Shown piece by piece: positions 30,729 to 42,005 of a DNA stretch of 64,000 bases (within the stretch, counting starts at the first letter, position 1; the number at the start of each line of letters is the position of its first letter). The notes below the pieces were generated by a model, which saw nothing but the letters and a program-made list of their open reading frames with translations, was not told the origin of the DNA and searched no databases. Origin of the DNA: Macrothele yani (Eukaryota; Arthropoda; Arachnida; Araneae; Macrothelidae); NCBI GenBank assembly GCA_039090855.1, contig CM077006.1, positions 44,711,336-44,775,335 on the forward strand, given 5' to 3'. Made by a program: the position numbers and the translations under genes.

Positions 30729-33700
30729 TCAGAACAAAAGTCTAAGGTCTTCTGATGGACCAGAAAACCATTGACGAAAAGGTGACCACACTGACATAAA
30801 GTGTGGGATTCGATTCGCAGCCTTAGCAACAGTGAAAGCAAGCCTCAAGCGTGAAATCATTCTGTTCCGGAACTGACTGCACATCGTAGCTCCCGCCTGA
30901 AAGATGGTAGGCTGTATAGGGGTAGAACGTAGCTGTTGATAGTAGCAAAAAATCACATGTTTTGCTAATATGAATACATAAGCACATGACTCTGATATAG
31001 GAATAGGCGGAGTACTTGAACTGAGTAGCGTGCTATAGGCTGAGAAGGAGAGATCATTAGTACTAAGGCACTGTGCAGTAGTGAAGGTCAGATGTAGCAA
31101 GGGAAGAAGCACTGTGCAATGTTGATACACATGATCTACATCCGCAATCGTAGAGCAAAACATGCAGTTAGGCGAATCAACAAGCGTCATCCTGAATAAT
31201 TTGGTAGGAACTGGTAACCGCCGATGAAGAAACAACCATTGGATGTTTCTTTCTGCTGGAATAGATAGTGGCGAATTAGACATGGACCACACTTGTGAAA
31301 GGGCGACATTCGGAACATCTGGAATCATCAATGGTGTAGCATACAGTGGATCAATGAGATAACGGTAAAGAGACGAGACAGAAAAACTGGAGAGAGGAAG
31401 TGATGAGCCCCGAACGGAAAGGAAAAAGGGAAGAAGAAGAGAGGCAGAGGGAACAAGAGTTAACCCAGCTTGAGAGGCAAGGTTAGGGAAGAGGGTAATG
31501 ATTGAAGAACGGAGGGAATCATACAGCGAAAGAGAGGAAGAGGTAGGGGAGATGTGGGGGGACAGATCAGAGAAGGGTTTCCAAGAAAGATCTGGAGAAA
31601 TTAGATCCTGAACAGATACTATTCCGGCGGGGAGCCAGGAATGGTCAGTAAAGTAGGGAGCATTAGGGGGATGAAGGATGGAAGAAAAGAACAGGGGCTC
31701 AGCTAATAGTTCAGTGGTGGAAGCCGGTGGAACACGGAAGAGGGGTAGAGAACGGAGAAAGGAAAGGACCTCTTTGTAGAAAGGGGAAAGTTTAGAATGA
31801 AAAAAAAGGAGATTGATCCATTAGAAGATACGTGATGAAAGTGATTCGGGGATTCCTAGGCGATATCATGACATCTCTAACGAGCGTAACTGGCGACTCT
31901 GGTGCACTTAGTAGCCGCAGGAAAGAAACCACTTTATGTGCTTTATAGTAGGTGCGAACTTCCAGCAGTGAAATACCTCCATCAGTGACTCGACGACAGA
32001 GAGTGGAAACCTGGATCCAATGGTACCTGTTCCATATTATCGTTGAGATGATTCGAGTGATTTCATTGAGGTGATAAATGGGCATACGTTCTGTTGACCA
32101 TGCATATAAGCATGGTGAAAGAATATAAGTCTGAGCTATTCTAGCTCTTGAGAAGTAAGAAGTACAAAACTGGGAACCTCGCCAGAATGCAGCAGTTCGA
32201 GTAAGGCGTGTTCTGAGAGCATTCCATGTTTCATTTTGAGCAGAAAGACGGACTCCGAGATGGACCCCAAGGAATTTTTGGGATGAAGCAGTCCATGAGG
32301 CGCCCCACGGGGTGTCAGTCCTAGAGGCCCACGCTCCGCTCCATAGGCCTGCACTCTTGGATGTATTAAGTGATGCCGCTGAACATGAAGAATATTGATC
32401 GTAAATCTGGAGCAAGATGTCGAATTGAGCGTCTGTCCTTACACAAAAGGTCGCGTCATCGGCATATGCAGAGTATGTCACAGAAAAGTGCCTAGTACTT
32501 GCAGTAGGCGGTGGCAGTGCATCTATAAAGGCTTGATGGACAGACCGAAGAAACGGCTCAAAAGCAATGGCAAAGAGCTGCCCAGAAAGTGGGCAACCCT
32601 GCCGAATGCCTCGCCGAAAAGGAATAGGTGCAGTCAAGAAGGCTGCCGTCTTGACATGGAAAGCAGCGTCCTGATAAAGGGCAAGAATAGAGGTAACAAA
32701 AGCAAAAGGAAAGCCGAAAGCAATAAGAACAGTAGAAAGATACGAATGTGAGATATTGTCGAAAGCTGCTCTTTGGTCAAGATTAAAGAGGGCAAGTGGT
32801 TCAGAGTTAGTACGAGCCAGATGTAGGAGATCTCGAAGGAGATTGAGATTAGAAGTGATGGACCGACCAGGAACCGTGTAGGTCTGGTCGGGAGAAAGAA
32901 GAAATGGAAGAACTTGGTTGAGTCGACTGGAAAGGAGTTTAGTGAAGAGTTTATAGTCAATGTTTAGTAGCGAGATAGGACGCCAGTTTCCCAAGTCAAG
33001 CAGATCGCCTTTCTTGGGAAATAACACCATATGAGCCTCTGTGAAACCCCTCGGAAGAAAAGAGGAAGAAAGAGCAGCATTGAAAGCGGCGAGAAGAAAT
33101 GGAAGCAACGAAGGGAGAAAAGTACGGTAGAAAAGGAGCGGAAGGCCATCTGGACCTGGGACAGCACGGGAATTTAGAGAGACTAGAATGGTCCGAAGTT
33201 CAGTCTGCGAAATAGGTTGTAAAAGGGAATCAGAGAGATTGGAAGGAACTTGGGGAAGAGCAGAGAGTAAAGTAGCAGAAGCAGAAACAGAATTCTGAGG
33301 AGTTTCACTGTATTTGATAGTAAAATACCGACGAACCTGAGAGCAAACTGCATCCGGATCAGAGCTGATTTCACCATCAGACCGCCGAAGTAGTCGAAGC
33401 TGATGCGACGAGCGGCGTTTTTCTTCTAACGCGGATAGAAACTCAAAGGAGCAGTCCTCTGGTGATAGATGTTGTAGACGGAGACGAAGAATTACCTGAC
33501 GAGCACGAGGCTCAAGAAGTGCTCTAAGATCCGCTTGGTAAGCTGTATACATGGGATGACTCGCACCAAGCTGTAACAGGATGTTTCGGAGATTTTGCTC
33601 TTCCATGGAGCGCTTCGTGCCTTCGGAGAAGGAATGATGTCTAAGAAGATAAATTAGGTAAGATTTTACCTCGAGCCAGTAATTGATGGCACAAGGTGCA

Positions 33701-34638
33701 GTGGACAGGCCCTCTCGCATATGATCAAGAAGATCTCTGATCTCGGTGCATATATTCTCATCAACTAGGAGAGAAGTGTCTAGTGTCCATGACCGAGACC
33801 TAACATGCAGACGAGATGAAGAGTTACAGGAGATAGTGATGGCACAATGATCCGATGAAGCTGTAGGAGAGTGCATACAATCCGTTGTAATGGGCAATAA
33901 CGGAGCAGAAGCGTAAAATCGATCCAGCCTGGCAGAAAGAGAGGAGGATGCAGATGCAGCTCTCCAGGTATGTGAAATGGATGTAGGATGCAATCGTCGG
34001 AACACGTCATGTAAATCAAAATCAGACACTAATGATCGCAATTGCTCCACAAGACGTGAACGATGTTCAATCCTCGAAGGAGCGCGATCGAGCTCTGGTT
34101 GAAGTGTACAGTTAAAGTCTCCTCCAATGAGCACATGATCTGATGGTAATGCTGACTGAAGTGCAGTGCGGAGCGACGAAAATAACAACGTTAGATGTGT
34201 AGATGAACATGGAATATATATGTTGAAAACTAAATATTGTTGTCCATCTAGGACGAAAGTGAGTCGCTGCAATAAATCTCGGCACAGGTTATGAACTTTA
34301 ACAGAGGAGAGTGCTTGACGAAATCTATTATGTACACCAATCGCTAAACCTCCACGAAGAGAGAGCCTATATGCGTGATGAAATTGATAGTCCCATCTCC
34401 TCCAGCGATGGAAGGGTGAAGTGGAGAGACAATTTGTCTCTTGCAAAAGTAGGAGATCTGCTTTGAGGTGGTGGACGTCTTCATATGCTAAAGCATTGGA
34501 CAAAGGGGTACACATACCCCTACTATTCAGTGAGACTGTCTTGAACAGAATAGTCTGATGATGGTTGGAGGATGTTGTCGGCTGCGTTCTGTAACTTGGC
34601 CAGACGGCTACGGAACTTCTTTGCCCAGTAGGGACCAC
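30729..34638 (-). pseudogene. LINE ORF2: AP endonuclease and reverse transcriptase, one indel
   Basis: ORF2 nicks target DNA and reverse-transcribes the RNA at the nick. The first part (948 codons, to 31792) has an apurinic-type endonuclease: QETN about residue 67, GGDFN 172-176, LDRFY about 240, SDH about 263. The reverse transcriptase follows: NWRPISLLN, LDQRAAFDNISH, RQGCPLSGQLFAIAFEP and the catalytic YADD. After an A8 run at 31800-31807 the frame shifts. Assuming one base fewer, it is open on to 30729 through CMFCSTIADVDHVYQHC, a C-terminal zinc-knuckle-like motif. The GQLFAIA and DQ(x)AFD motifs suggest the Tx1 branch of L1-like elements. The single homopolymer indel could be a real mutation or a sequencing error. 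It overlaps the end of ORF1 by about 116 bp in another frame. Confidence 0.85.
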
Positions 34639-36384
34639 CCAGATCTCTGCCCGGAACGGTGCGTAAATGAGAATGTATCGCCAACATTTGATTCATGGTG
34701 TCAGACAGACAGTGGGAGTAACCTTCCAAAAAATTGCGAGACAGCTTGTCTCTACGGGGACTTATTAGGAACGCATACACCTTCTCTCCAGACACAGGTG
34801 TCTGTGGAAGAGAGGATGCCTCTAGAATATGTAAAAAGTTTTCACAGGAGATCGGAATAATTGTTCCATCATCTGTATCAGATTCCATAGAGCCTTCAGA
34901 CGTGAGCATCTGACTACTAGAAGGATCACGTCCTGCCCTAAGGGTGGTTGTCATTCTAAACTTCTTATTCTGGGCGCGTGAAGTTCTACGTCGCTTTGCC
35001 CGTCCACGACTTTGTGCTGTAACCGGAATTGGAACTTCCGGCAATTTAAAAGGAGCTGAAGAAACAACCTCAACGGTCGGTGTAGCAGTATGACCAGAAT
35101 CGTCATCAACCATCTCTATAGGAGACTTGGGATTAACAATTGATGCCTCTTTCGACTGAAGAGATGATGGGGGCGCCAATGCATCACCCGAGGTCGAGGG
35201 TTTACCCGTAGACGTCGGTTGACCAACGGCTGTCTCACTAGTTCTGGTAGATGTTGGCCGACCAACGGCTGTCTCACTACATCTGGTAGACGTCGGCCCA
35301 CCAACGGCTGTCTCACTACTTATGGCTCACTACTTCTGGTAGACGTTGGTCGACCAACGGTTGTCTCACTACTTTTTGTAGACGTCGGTTGATCAACTGC
35401 TGCATCACTACTTTTTGAGGAAGTCTGCTGTTGCTGGTCTTTAGCACCAGAAGAGGAAGCCGATTGACGTGACAAAGAGGAAGAAGGTCGTGCTGTTGAC
35501 TTGGAAAGAGTGTTCGCATTATGAGGGCATAGAGCGCGGGGATGTCCCGTGCCTTTACAATTCGGACAGACGGAGCCTACTGTGATGAATATCTCTCTAA
35601 TGTGCGTGTAGCAGCGTACACGTAAAGTGGGTGGAATACGCAGCATGTGCTCCTCTGAAGGGAAGACCACACGAACATTGCGGCGAAACCTGAGTAGGTA
35701 TCTGTCTTCTGGCACCTCTGGAAACGAAGAGTAGGTAGTTACACCTCCAATGATCCGGCCATAAGGAAGAAGAGCGGCAATCAAGAGATCATCTGAAACT
35801 TCAGGTGGAACTGGTGAGAAACTTACAACAACGGAACTCTGTGAAACAGGTTCGGCATGGATGTGACGATCACCAATTGAGATGCCCTTGGTCAGTACAT
35901 GTGGGGAATGGGCAGGAGTAGAGAAGTAAACAACTACTTTGTAAGGCTTCCTGCCCACATGAGTTATGGCTGATGCAGGAACAATCTCTCGAAGAGCAGC
36001 AGTATATGCAGTGAGTTTTGTATTTTTCAGGCTCGGAAACACAACACCATTCTCCATAGTTTGAAGGAATTTCAGCCCAGAAGGGGTATCTTCTCTAAGG
36101 ACAACCTCAATGACTTCGGCATTATGCGTCATCACATATTGTCCAGGAGAAAAAGAAGACTGGGAAGGTCCCGACTTAGATGCGGTTACGTCAGCATATG
36201 AGAGGGTAGATGTACGTTGCTTTGGAGATGATTCCGGCATGGAGTGCGAAACATCCATGGCGTCATCATTAGCTTTCAGAGAGGACATCGTATCACCGCT
36301 GGGAGACTTGGAAGAAGAGGCGATATCCGATGGTAAGGCAGCAACAGAAGGCTGCAAGGAGGAGTGGTTTATCGAGATAGACAC
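34523..36384 (-). pseudogene. LINE ORF1 (Gag-like RNA-binding protein), one frameshift
   Basis: ORF1 proteins coat LINE RNA. The frame opens after a stop at 36412-36414 without an ATG. The codon at 36384 is GTG, and the first Met is 32 codons later. It begins with a Ser-rich N-terminus, then an RRM-like region (DRHIHAEPVSQSSVVVSFSP, SDDLLIAALLPYGRI), then a CCHC knuckle (CPNCKGTGHPRALC). A 13-residue repeat (SSETAVGRPTSTR) follows, where an imperfect AAGTAGTGAG duplication shifts the frame near 35320-35330. The second part resumes to 34523 and carries a basic patch (RGRAKRRRTSRAQNKK) and a helical C-terminus (YWAKKFRSRLAKLQ). If the duplication were absent, the protein would be about 620 residues. 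Confidence 0.8.
35200..35420 (-). repeat. 39-bp coding minisatellite in LINE ORF1
   Basis: About five imperfect 39-bp units, each encoding a variant of SSETAVGRPTSTR. The unit length is a multiple of three, so copy number can change without breaking the frame. The 14-bp duplication that does break it lies in the middle. Confidence 0.85.
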
Positions 36385-36444
36385 GTCATTGGTAGTAGTA
36401 TTTAGACTGGTTTAACACTCTCAATCCTTGAGATAATAAAATTT

Positions 36445-36735
36445 GTGGACGCTACAAAAAATTCACGATGCATCAAAGAAGGGGAAGTGATTTTTAAAGT
36501 AGATCATATAATTTCATGTGGAATTAAGGAGGAAGATAAAAAAGAAATCCACATCGTTTTGCATTGCATTCAATCCACCGCAATAACGTCGTCGCCTCAT
36601 TCGATCAACGGTATTTTAGACAGAAATAATTGTGAAATTTCTGTAACGTCTTTTGTGTACTCTTGTAAAGTAGGCAGAAGTGGAACGCGTGAGCACTGTG
36701 TAGCAGTAATGCTTTATTGTAACAGGCAATTTTAA
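36445..36735 (+). pseudogene. Remnant of a SWIM-zinc-finger repeat protein
   Basis: The open frame contains EGEVIFKVDHIISCGIKEE, LHCIQSTAITSSPHSI and a tail SFVYSCKVGRSGTREHCVAV. It resembles the SWIM finger (CxC...CxH) found in mobile-element-associated proteins common in chelicerate and other arthropod genomes. The finger is damaged: the first Cys is Tyr and the CxH is EHC. No start, no partner domain, and it directly abuts the LINE 5' end. Probably a piece of an element into which the LINE inserted. Family by recollection only. Confidence 0.5.
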
Positions 36736-37379
36736 TTTTTACATTTTCAGATAAGTGATATATTATAATACCAGCTGGGGTGTAACAAGAATTAGTGGGA
36801 CCCTGGGAAAGTCACATTTTGGTGCCCCCTTTAAAAATTTTAAACATTCTGTTCCTAAAACACTGTTTTTGAATTGGCAATTGTTGGTCATCATTCTGTT
36901 CTCAAACAGTGTTTTTGAATTGGTGACTGTTGACAGAACATTGCAAATCTTGTTCTTAATGGAGTTTAAAGGTATAAGGATAACAGCAATAACTTGTTTT
37001 CAAGAGCATGTACAAATACGGAATTTTAAATTATTACTATGCAATAAAAACGTCTTGTTTATTATTCATTCAAACGCGTTACTAGGCTAGTAGCATTTCA
37101 CTGGAAGGATTTTAAATGCAAGGCACAAACGTTTATACTAACTTGTGAAAAACATAGCTGGAACCTTGGGAACGACACTGCGGGACGCAACAATATGAAT
37201 TGTTTTTCTTCACGGAATTCTCCATTATACTACTCTCTAATTCCAGAATGAATGCAAAAATACCCCAAAACAAGCCAACTGAACCTCAGCAACAATGTAA
37301 TAACAACAGCTAAGAATGTTATCCGTACTATAGTAATTCTTCCTTTCGCCGCTAGAGGGAAGAGCAGACCGCTGAGATT
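36736..37379. other. AT-rich stretch, no gene recognised
   Basis: Contains a duplicated CAGTGTTTTTGAATTGG motif (about 36862 and 36906) and no coding signal beyond short chance frames. Confidence 0.4.
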
Positions 37380-37552
37380 GCCAATAAGCGCAGCTGCCCA
37401 TCCCTAATTAAGGACCACTGGTTCCAGGGAAGGGAGAGAGCCAGTGCCATTAGCCAAACACGACATCCATGCCTCACCGGGATTCGAACCCAGACTCATC
37501 CTGGACGAATGACCAGAAGCCCGTGCTCAGACCACTACACCACTGGGGCACC
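37380..37552 (-). mobile_element. tRNA-derived SINE (family 1), 3'-truncated
   Basis: Minus-strand head with CCCCAGTGGTGTAGTGGTCT, B box GGGTTCGAATCCCGG, then CCCTGGAACCAGTGG. It stops at the CTGCGCTTATTGG equivalent, without the tail. Confidence 0.75.
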
Positions 37553-37619
37553 AGAAACGAGTGCAACAAAATCTAATTTTAAGAACATAGTTAATTACAA
37601 GTGTAACGAGCTGATAGAG

Positions 37620-37757
37620 AAGTCTAAATTTGGGGACATTTGAGGATAAAATTCGAAAATTCGAGGACAATTTGCATCTCCAAAGGAATCAGACGTTTTT
37701 TGGGACAGTAAACTAAATTCGAGGACTGTCCTCAAGAATTCAGGACATCTGGTCAGC
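37620..37757. repeat. Possible hAT terminal segment
   Basis: On the minus strand GCTGACCAGATGTCCTGAAT then GAGGACAGTCCTCG resembles, in layout, the TGACCAGACGTCCCG end at 7557. A TGACCAGATATCAG also lies at 28596. No gene linked. Weak. Confidence 0.35.
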
Positions 37758-37904
37758 TTATGTTTACTATATCTTAGTGAGGAACTAAATGCGCACTACA
37801 AATCATATTTTAAAAAAATGATGAACCAGGAAAACGTACCAGTAATCCAAAATGGTGAAAACAGAAGGAATTTTCTGGAGGTGTTTCTGATTTTGCACAC
37901 TGCT

Positions 37905-38585
37905 CTAGTAAGTCATATGGTGGCTTCTTACAGTGATGCAAGTGTCACACAGATGTCTCATACTGTTGACATAGGAAACAAGAAGACGCTGTGGCAGCAA
38001 ATCCCACTCCTGAACGAGAGCAAATCGAAGTTCCTCGAGAGTTCTGGCAGGAGGTTGACGAAATGCAATGCATCTCCCCAATGCATCCCACACATGCTCT
38101 ATTGGGTTGAGATCTGGGGAATGCGCTGGCTATGGCACACGGTGAATATCTTAACTCTCCAGATAATCATCAACAATAGCAGCTATGTGAGGTCTCGCGT
38201 TAGCGTCCATGAACACTAAATCTGAGCCAACAGCACCCCATAAAAAGCCTCAAGTAAGGATCAAGGATTTCGTTTCTGTATCTCCGACCTACTAAAGTTC
38301 CACCAGAATAGACATGGAGCTGCGTGCACCCGTTGGACATAATGCCACCCCAGATAAGTACACAATTATATTTGTAATGGTTTATCTCTCGAATGTTTGT
38401 GGGTGATTAATGAGTTCCAGGTTCTCTCCAGATGAGAACAAGACGGTTACCACTTTCACGATTGAACCTAGATTCATCGGAGGAGACATGGGCTTATTGA
38501 TTATCGTCCCAGTCTCGATGTTCTCTGCACTACAGTGCAAACTGCAGGTCTTCTTGCATATACGGGCGCTTATTTGCATAACACA
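37905..38585 (-). pseudogene. Tc1-like transposase fragment (DD34E)
   Basis: The minus strand in shifted frames includes IYVQEDLQFAL-like sequence, then DESRFNRE-like sequence near 38460, MDANARPHIAAIV (second Asp), and SPDLNPIEHVWDALGRC with Glu 34 residues later. The open part is 37905-38093. Stops and frameshifts are scattered. Terminal repeats were not recognised. Confidence 0.75.
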
Positions 38586-38632
38586 ATAGTAGTTTTAATG
38601 TTTTGACTAATCAGGGTATACAATATACATAC

Positions 38633-39124
38633 ATTGGTGTCCAAAAGTTAAAGATACTGTATGTTTAACTTTTGGAAAATAACCGCCAGTGACCAATCAG
38701 CGTCACATGTCAAAGTCATGAATGATACATATAATACCTAGGTCGGAGCTCTCTTATTCAGTATTTTGTTTAATCTCAACATGGGAAAAGCAAAGGATTT
38801 ATTTGATTTCGACAAAGGCCAGATCGTTATGGCAAGACGCCTTGGTAAGAGCACCTCCGAAACAGCGACGCTGGTAGGCTGCTCACGATACGCAGTAGTT
38901 AGTACGTATAAAGGATGGTCCAAAACAGGTGATACTTCAAGCCTTCAACAAGGCGTGAGCAGGCCACGCATCTCATTGATGCCAGAGGTCAGCGCAGGCA
39001 ATCTCGTCTTGTCCGCAGCAAGAGGAGGACTACTGTGGCTGGCATTACCCATAATATTGATTGTAGCGAAGCTCCCAATGTGTCTGAACACACAGTTCAT
39101 CGTACCTTCTTGGATATGGGTCTA
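38633..39124 (+). pseudogene. Tc1-like element, 5' part only
   Basis: Starts TACATTGGTGTCCAAAAGTT. The ATG at 38781 opens [38 protein letters not shown] and [16 protein letters not shown], the DNA-binding half of a Tc1-like transposase. It is cut at a TA (39123-39124) by the next element. The catalytic half was not found beyond that insertion. Confidence 0.75.
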
Positions 39125-39154
39125 CACCAATGAGCCATTATATTATGACCCCCT

Positions 39155-40350
39155 TTAGCCCGAAAAATAACGGCCACTCAGCGAGGCATCGATTCGAATG
39201 AAGTGGCGATATGTATCCTGGGGTATCTGGTACCATAATGTCAACAGCAGGACCTCCAGTTCCCGTATATTTCGAGGTGGTGGTGATTCACCGCGAACCA
39301 GCTTTTCCAAGTCGAACCACAAATGTTCGATTGGGTTCATGTCAGGTGAAATTGGAGGCCAGGGCATTAACAGAAAGCCACCAGCATGTTTCTCGAACCA
39401 CTCCTTGACGATTCTGGCAGTGTGGCATGGCGCATTATCCGCAATGATGTTTCCAAACCTGACAGCTGTCAGAGATGGTGCTATTGGGATAATGAGGCTT
39501 AAAGTGCCCCAAGAAAACATCGCTCACTGCATAACACCGCCGCCGTTGGCCTGTTCCCGCCTAACAGTGCATCCAAGTGCTATAGCTTCCATTGGTTTTC
39601 TGCGTATCCGCACTCAGCTATCCGCGTGATGCACCAGGAATCTTGATTTATCAGATCGGGCCACTTTCTTCCAATCACCCACGGTCAAATCTCAATAATC
39701 TTGGGCACATTTCATGCATTGTTGGCGATGACGTATACAGTGAGCATGAGGACCCGACTGGGTCTTCGGTTACGCAGGCCCATGCGCAGAAGGCTATGAT
39801 GAACTGTGCCCTGCGACGGATTGCCCTGATCACCACTATTGTAGCAGCGGGTGATTTGTCACAATGCGGGCCTGCGGTCGCTGTGACAGTCTCTGCTTCC
39901 CTCTGGCATTTTTTTGATTGCAGGTTTAACGACTACCGTGAGCAACTCAATGGGCTATAAGCAGTCACCCGTCCCCACTTTAGGGCCACTGGTTCCTGGG
40001 AAGGGGGAGAGCCAGTGCCGTAAGACAAACACAACATCCATACCTCACCGGAATTTGAACCCAGACCCCTTTCGGACGAATGATCAGAAGTCATCGCTTA
40101 GACCACTGTGCCACCAGGCCGGCCTCTGGCATCATCGCACGTGACAGTCTCCGCTCCCCTCTGGCATCAATGAGCCCGGACGACAGTTTGTCGTTTGGCC
40201 ACCTGTGCACCCCTTTTGATACGTACTCACTACAGCGGCAAGTGAACAACCCACACACCGTTTCCGAGATCGTAGTTCAGAGGCGTAGTTCAATCCCTTC
40301 ACAATTTGCCCTTTATCAAACTCCGATAAGCCGCAGTTTTTCCCATTCTG
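39155..40350 (-). pseudogene. Tc1-like transposase pseudogene (family D copy 1)
   Basis: Near 40310-40350 the minus strand reads EWEKLRLIGV-type N-terminal sequence in broken frames. 39520-39155 is open and reads MFSWGTLSLIIPIA, ADNAPCHTARIVKEWFEKHA, SPDMNPIEHLWFDLEKLVRG, then YQIPQDTYRH. The segment between AVRFGN and ADNAPCH is about 25 residues shorter than in copy 2, so an internal deletion removed the loop before the second catalytic Asp. Asp-to-Glu spacing is 36 residues. Non-functional. Confidence 0.8.
39910..40122 (-). mobile_element. tRNA-derived SINE (family 1), young copy
   Basis: CCTCTGGCAT is duplicated at 39900-39909 and 40123-40132. Intact tail and body; the B box is mildly mutated (GGGTTCAAATTCCGG). 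Confidence 0.95.
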
Positions 40351-40505
40351 ACTCTGAACACTTTACTAACCGAAAGCCGGTCCTCGGGTTGCATATATTC
40401 TGTTCTGTGAACTTCACTTGTCCCATTGTTCGGTCTCCAGGTGCGTTCATTTCTCTAGACTGGGGGTGGTCATAATGTAATGACTCATCGGTGCAAATTC
40501 ATGTG

Positions 40506-40717
40506 TGCCGCCCCGGTGGTGCAGTGGTCTAAGCGATGGCCTCTGATCATTCGTCCGAACGGGGTCCGGGTTCGAATCCCGGTGAGGTATGGATGTTGTG
40601 TTTGTCTTGCGGCACTGGCCCCTTCCCTGGAACCAGTGACCCTAAATTAGGGATGGGCGACTGCTTATAGCCCATCGAGTTGCTCACGGTGGTCGTTAAA
40701 CCTCCAATCAAAAAAAA
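40506..40717 (+). mobile_element. tRNA-derived SINE (family 1), young copy
   Basis: AAATTCATGTG is duplicated at 40495-40505 and 40718-40728. The head, A box TGGTCTAAGCG, B box GGTTCGAATCCCGG, body and A-tail are all clear. A good reference copy. Confidence 0.95.
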
Positions 40718-40952
40718 AAATTCATGTGAAAATGGCGCATAGGTTCAAACTGGCAACAAGAATGCTGTTGACAGATGATTTTATGCATCAGAAGTGAAGA
40801 ATATCTCATTTTTTTTTTTATTTCTGTGAGAAAAAGTGGTGCACATAATCTTTGCTGCTCAATATGTGGTTTGAATTTTTTTAGAATTTTTCTACGTCTC
40901 TTTATTCGCCGAAATTCTTAAGCCAAAAGGCATTTCCGACAGCTTGATATTT

Positions 40953-41165
40953 GCCTCCTCGGGAGCTGAGTGGTCCGAGGTGCTGACTTCTGGCAATTCA
41001 TCAATGTTCAGCCTTGGATAGAGTCCCAGATGTGGCATGAGTGGAGTGCATCTCCAACGGAGCTGGTTAGCTTTGTTCCTTTCCTAGAACGAGTGGCCCT
41101 AAATTAGGGACAGCAACTGCTTATGACCATATAAACTGCTCATGGTAGTTCTTAAAACCCAAAAC
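40953..41165 (+). mobile_element. tRNA-derived SINE (family 1-related), old copy
   Basis: Head GCCTCCTCGGGAGCTGAGTG, body GGCCCTAAATTAGGGACAGC, tail ACTGCTCATGGTAGTTCTTA. The B box is degraded. No duplication found. Confidence 0.7.
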
Positions 41166-41608
41166 AAAAGATAAAGTTCGAATTGTTTAACATTATTTTA
41201 CATCTGTTTATTCATTGTAACTCTCATGCCAGAAATGGTGTTGTGACAACTACTCTATCATGGGAGTTTATTTGATCATTATTCAAGAATTAAATCAAAA
41301 TGAGCTCACGTTGAAGTATGCTTGGAAAATTCTGTGTAAAACATCACAGTGCGAGACATTGAGGCAGATTAATCAAGATTTGCAAACATTATGCTAATTG
41401 CAAAAATAAAAATTTCTTTAACTAGTTTTTACAATAAAATTAGAATAAAAATTTATACAAAATTCAAAATAGACTTTGGTGTAAGGTAGCAAACAAAGAA
41501 TTCATCATATATTTCTTCTGTTGGATGGATTGGGAAACTAATTTCCCTGAAGAAATATTTTAAATAGCATGGTTAAGATATAAATATTTTAATATTTTTC
41601 ACTGTACA
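41166..41608. other. AT-rich stretch, no gene recognised
   Basis: No coding frame or repeat structure recognised. Confidence 0.4.
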
Positions 41609-41735
41609 CCATGTTCCTTTCATTCAGAAAACTTGAAAATTTTCATCATCCTGGAGCGGGATTCGAACCCGCACCTTTTTCCGAGTCGAGCATGCTAGGC
41701 ATTACACTACCCAGGACAAGGAAATTTCAAGCAAC
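41609..41735 (-). repeat. tRNA-like retroposon, left member of an inverted pair
   Basis: The minus strand reads TCCTGGGTAGTGTAATGCCT, then GCGGGTTCGAATCCCGC, then TCCAGGA. The first and last seven bases can pair as an acceptor stem and the T-arm is perfect (GCGGG/CCCGC). The D-arm needs wobble pairs and no credible anticodon stem forms, so it is tRNA-derived rather than a working tRNA. A non-tRNA tail follows (GATGAAAATTTTC, TCTGAATGAAAGGAACATGG). Confidence 0.65.
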
Positions 41736-41877
41736 TGAACATAAATATCTGAGAATCTTCAGATTTGCCCTAGCCGGAGCAATTCTGCCCCATCGTAGCA
41801 ACTCAAGACCTTTTCTCACATCTTTAGGATGTAGATCGGAAATTGCAGGGATGGAAATAAGTCATATACAAATTATA

Positions 41878-42005
41878 TACAAATTTCCTTGTCCTGAGTA
41901 GTGTAATGCCTAGCATGCTCAACCGGAAATACGGAGGTGCAGGTTCGATCCCCATTCCAGGAAGATGAAAATTTTCACGTTTTCTGAATGAAAGGAACAT
42001 GGTGT
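41878..42005 (+). repeat. tRNA-like retroposon, right member of an inverted pair
   Basis: Same sequence as 41609-41735 in opposite orientation, about 85% matched by eye, including the tail. B box GGTTCGATCCCC. The two members are 142 bp apart, head-to-head, so the region can fold back on itself. Confidence 0.65.

Larger units (their letters stand above)
29281..36425 (-). mobile_element. Nearly intact non-LTR retrotransposon (LINE, L1/Tx1-like)
   Basis: Minus-strand order is ORF1 (zinc-knuckle nucleic-acid-binding protein), overlapping ORF2 (endonuclease plus reverse transcriptase), then a 1.4-kb 3' UTR with internal repeats and a simple-repeat tail. The length is about 7.1 kb. The 3' end is inferred at the microsatellite, the 5' end where the SWIM-finger remnant starts. 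I saw no target duplication. Only a few lesions separate it from an intact element. Confidence 0.85.
39125..40493 (-). mobile_element. Tc1-like transposon, family D copy 1
   Basis: The ends are CACCAATGAGCCATTATATT at 39125, after TA, and the inverted match ending at 40493, where TA has become CA. A young SINE sits inside (39910-40122). The family has a second copy at 50242-54480. Confidence 0.85.

Noticed and set aside
32395..32751. 118-residue plus-strand frame
   Set aside because: Antisense of LINE ORF2, no domain recognised.
36110..36415. Plus-strand frame of 101 residues
   Set aside because: Antisense of LINE ORF1.
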